64,000 nt of DNA, from assembly GCA_902622545.1 (NCBI GenBank), contig CACNQD010000004.1, forward strand, positions 1-64,000, written 5' to 3'. Positions 63,478 through 64,000 of the stretch are shown here, in pieces. The stretch's first letter is position 1; each line of letters begins with the position of its first letter. Source of the stretch: an uncultured Pelagibacteraceae bacterium. GTDB taxonomy: Bacteria > Pseudomonadota > Alphaproteobacteria > Pelagibacterales > Pelagibacteraceae. The notes beneath the pieces were generated by a model, which made no database searches, was not told where the DNA came from, and saw only the letters and a list, made by a program, of their open reading frames with translations. The translations under genes were made by a program, and so were the position numbers.

Positions 63478-63966
63478 GTGTTAAATACTTCTAAAAATAT
63501 GTTTAAAAAAAGAGAAAATGTCACAGATATTGAGGAAGGAAATTTATTATCCCCTAAATTTGATAATGATGGATTAATACCAGTTATCACTACGTGTTCA
63601 AAGACAAAAGAAATATTAATGCATGGTTATATGAATGTAGAAGCTTTAAAAAAAACAATTGAATCTAAAGAAGCTCATTACTGGAGTAGATCAAGAAATC
63701 AAATATGGCGTAAGGGAAACACAAGTGGTTTTGTGCAAAAAGTTATTGAAATAAGAATTGACGATGATCAAGATGCTGTATGGTTAACTGTAGATATTGG
63801 TTCAGGTTCAAGTTGCCATGTTGGATATAAATCTTGTTTTTATAGATCCATTCCTCTAGGAAAAATTGACAATGCTAGAGAGATTAAAATGAAATTTGAA
63901 GAAAAAGAAAAGAAATTTGATCCTGAAGTTGTTTATAAAGATCAACCAAATCCAACTAAAATATAA
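63478..63966 (+). CDS. hisI: Phosphoribosyl-AMP cyclohydrolase
   Basis: MHGYMNVEALKKTIESKEAHYWSRSRNQIWRKGNTSGFVQKV. Confidence 0.94.
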   Translation: MLNTSKNMFKKRENVTDIEEGNLLSPKFDNDGLIPVITTCSKTKEILMHGYMNVEALKKTIESKEAHYWSRSRNQIWRKGNTSGFVQKVIEIRIDDDQDAVWLTVDIGSGSSCHVGYKSCFYRSIPLGKIDNAREIKMKFEEKEKKFDPEVVYKDQPNPTKI

Positions 63967-64000
63967 TGTCTAAAAAAATTAATATAATAAGTCCTTTTGG
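63966..64000 (+). CDS. Start of downstream gene, truncated by window edge
   Basis: ATG overlapping hisI stop, MSKKINIISPFG... Confidence 0.5.
   Translation, partial: MSKKINIISPF

Noticed and set aside
1-64000. CRISPR arrays, IS elements, prophage, integrases, defence islands
   Set aside because: No phased repeats with spacers, transposase/integrase motifs or phage genes were seen; gene spacing is uniformly tight and housekeeping-like.

Overview
The window is AT-rich, densely packed alphaproteobacterial chromosome. Gene content and style point to the SAR11/Pelagibacterales lineage (inference from recognised families, not from a search). No mobile elements, CRISPR arrays or rRNA were found. 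Three tRNAs are present (Asp-GTC, Val-TAC, Leu-TAG). Main blocks: (1) nuoA-J on the minus strand, with nuoJ cut by the window edge. (2) lon-clpX-clpP-tig. (3) A 16-kb carbon/sulfur accessory region (about 21.0-37.0 kb) with a TRAP transporter, a GMC oxidoreductase, SDRs, xsc, suyAB, a TauE-like exporter and aprM-aprB-aprA plus uncharacterised small proteins. It reads as a C2/C3-sulfonate desulfonation and sulfite disposal module. (4) A pab/trp-like synthase cluster. (5) mnmA, recX, cutA, bcp, amtB, hupB, rseP. (6) A TPP-riboswitch-controlled SSS transporter (thiV-like). (7) Isocitrate lyase divergent from a RamB/ScfR-type regulator, separated by paired TTTACAAA repeats. (8) An Fbp-type iron ABC operon with a triple Fur-like box, a small Cys peptide and an intergenic hairpin. 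(9) LysR, acuI-like, folE and hisI. The best second-look items are small unlisted ORFs (notably a 27-aa very basic protein at 42388-42471), the compact TPP riboswitch whose flank can pair with the start codon, the aceA/RamB operator repeats, the sulfonate-sulfite module with two unknown proteins, and stem-loops placed between binding-protein and permease genes.
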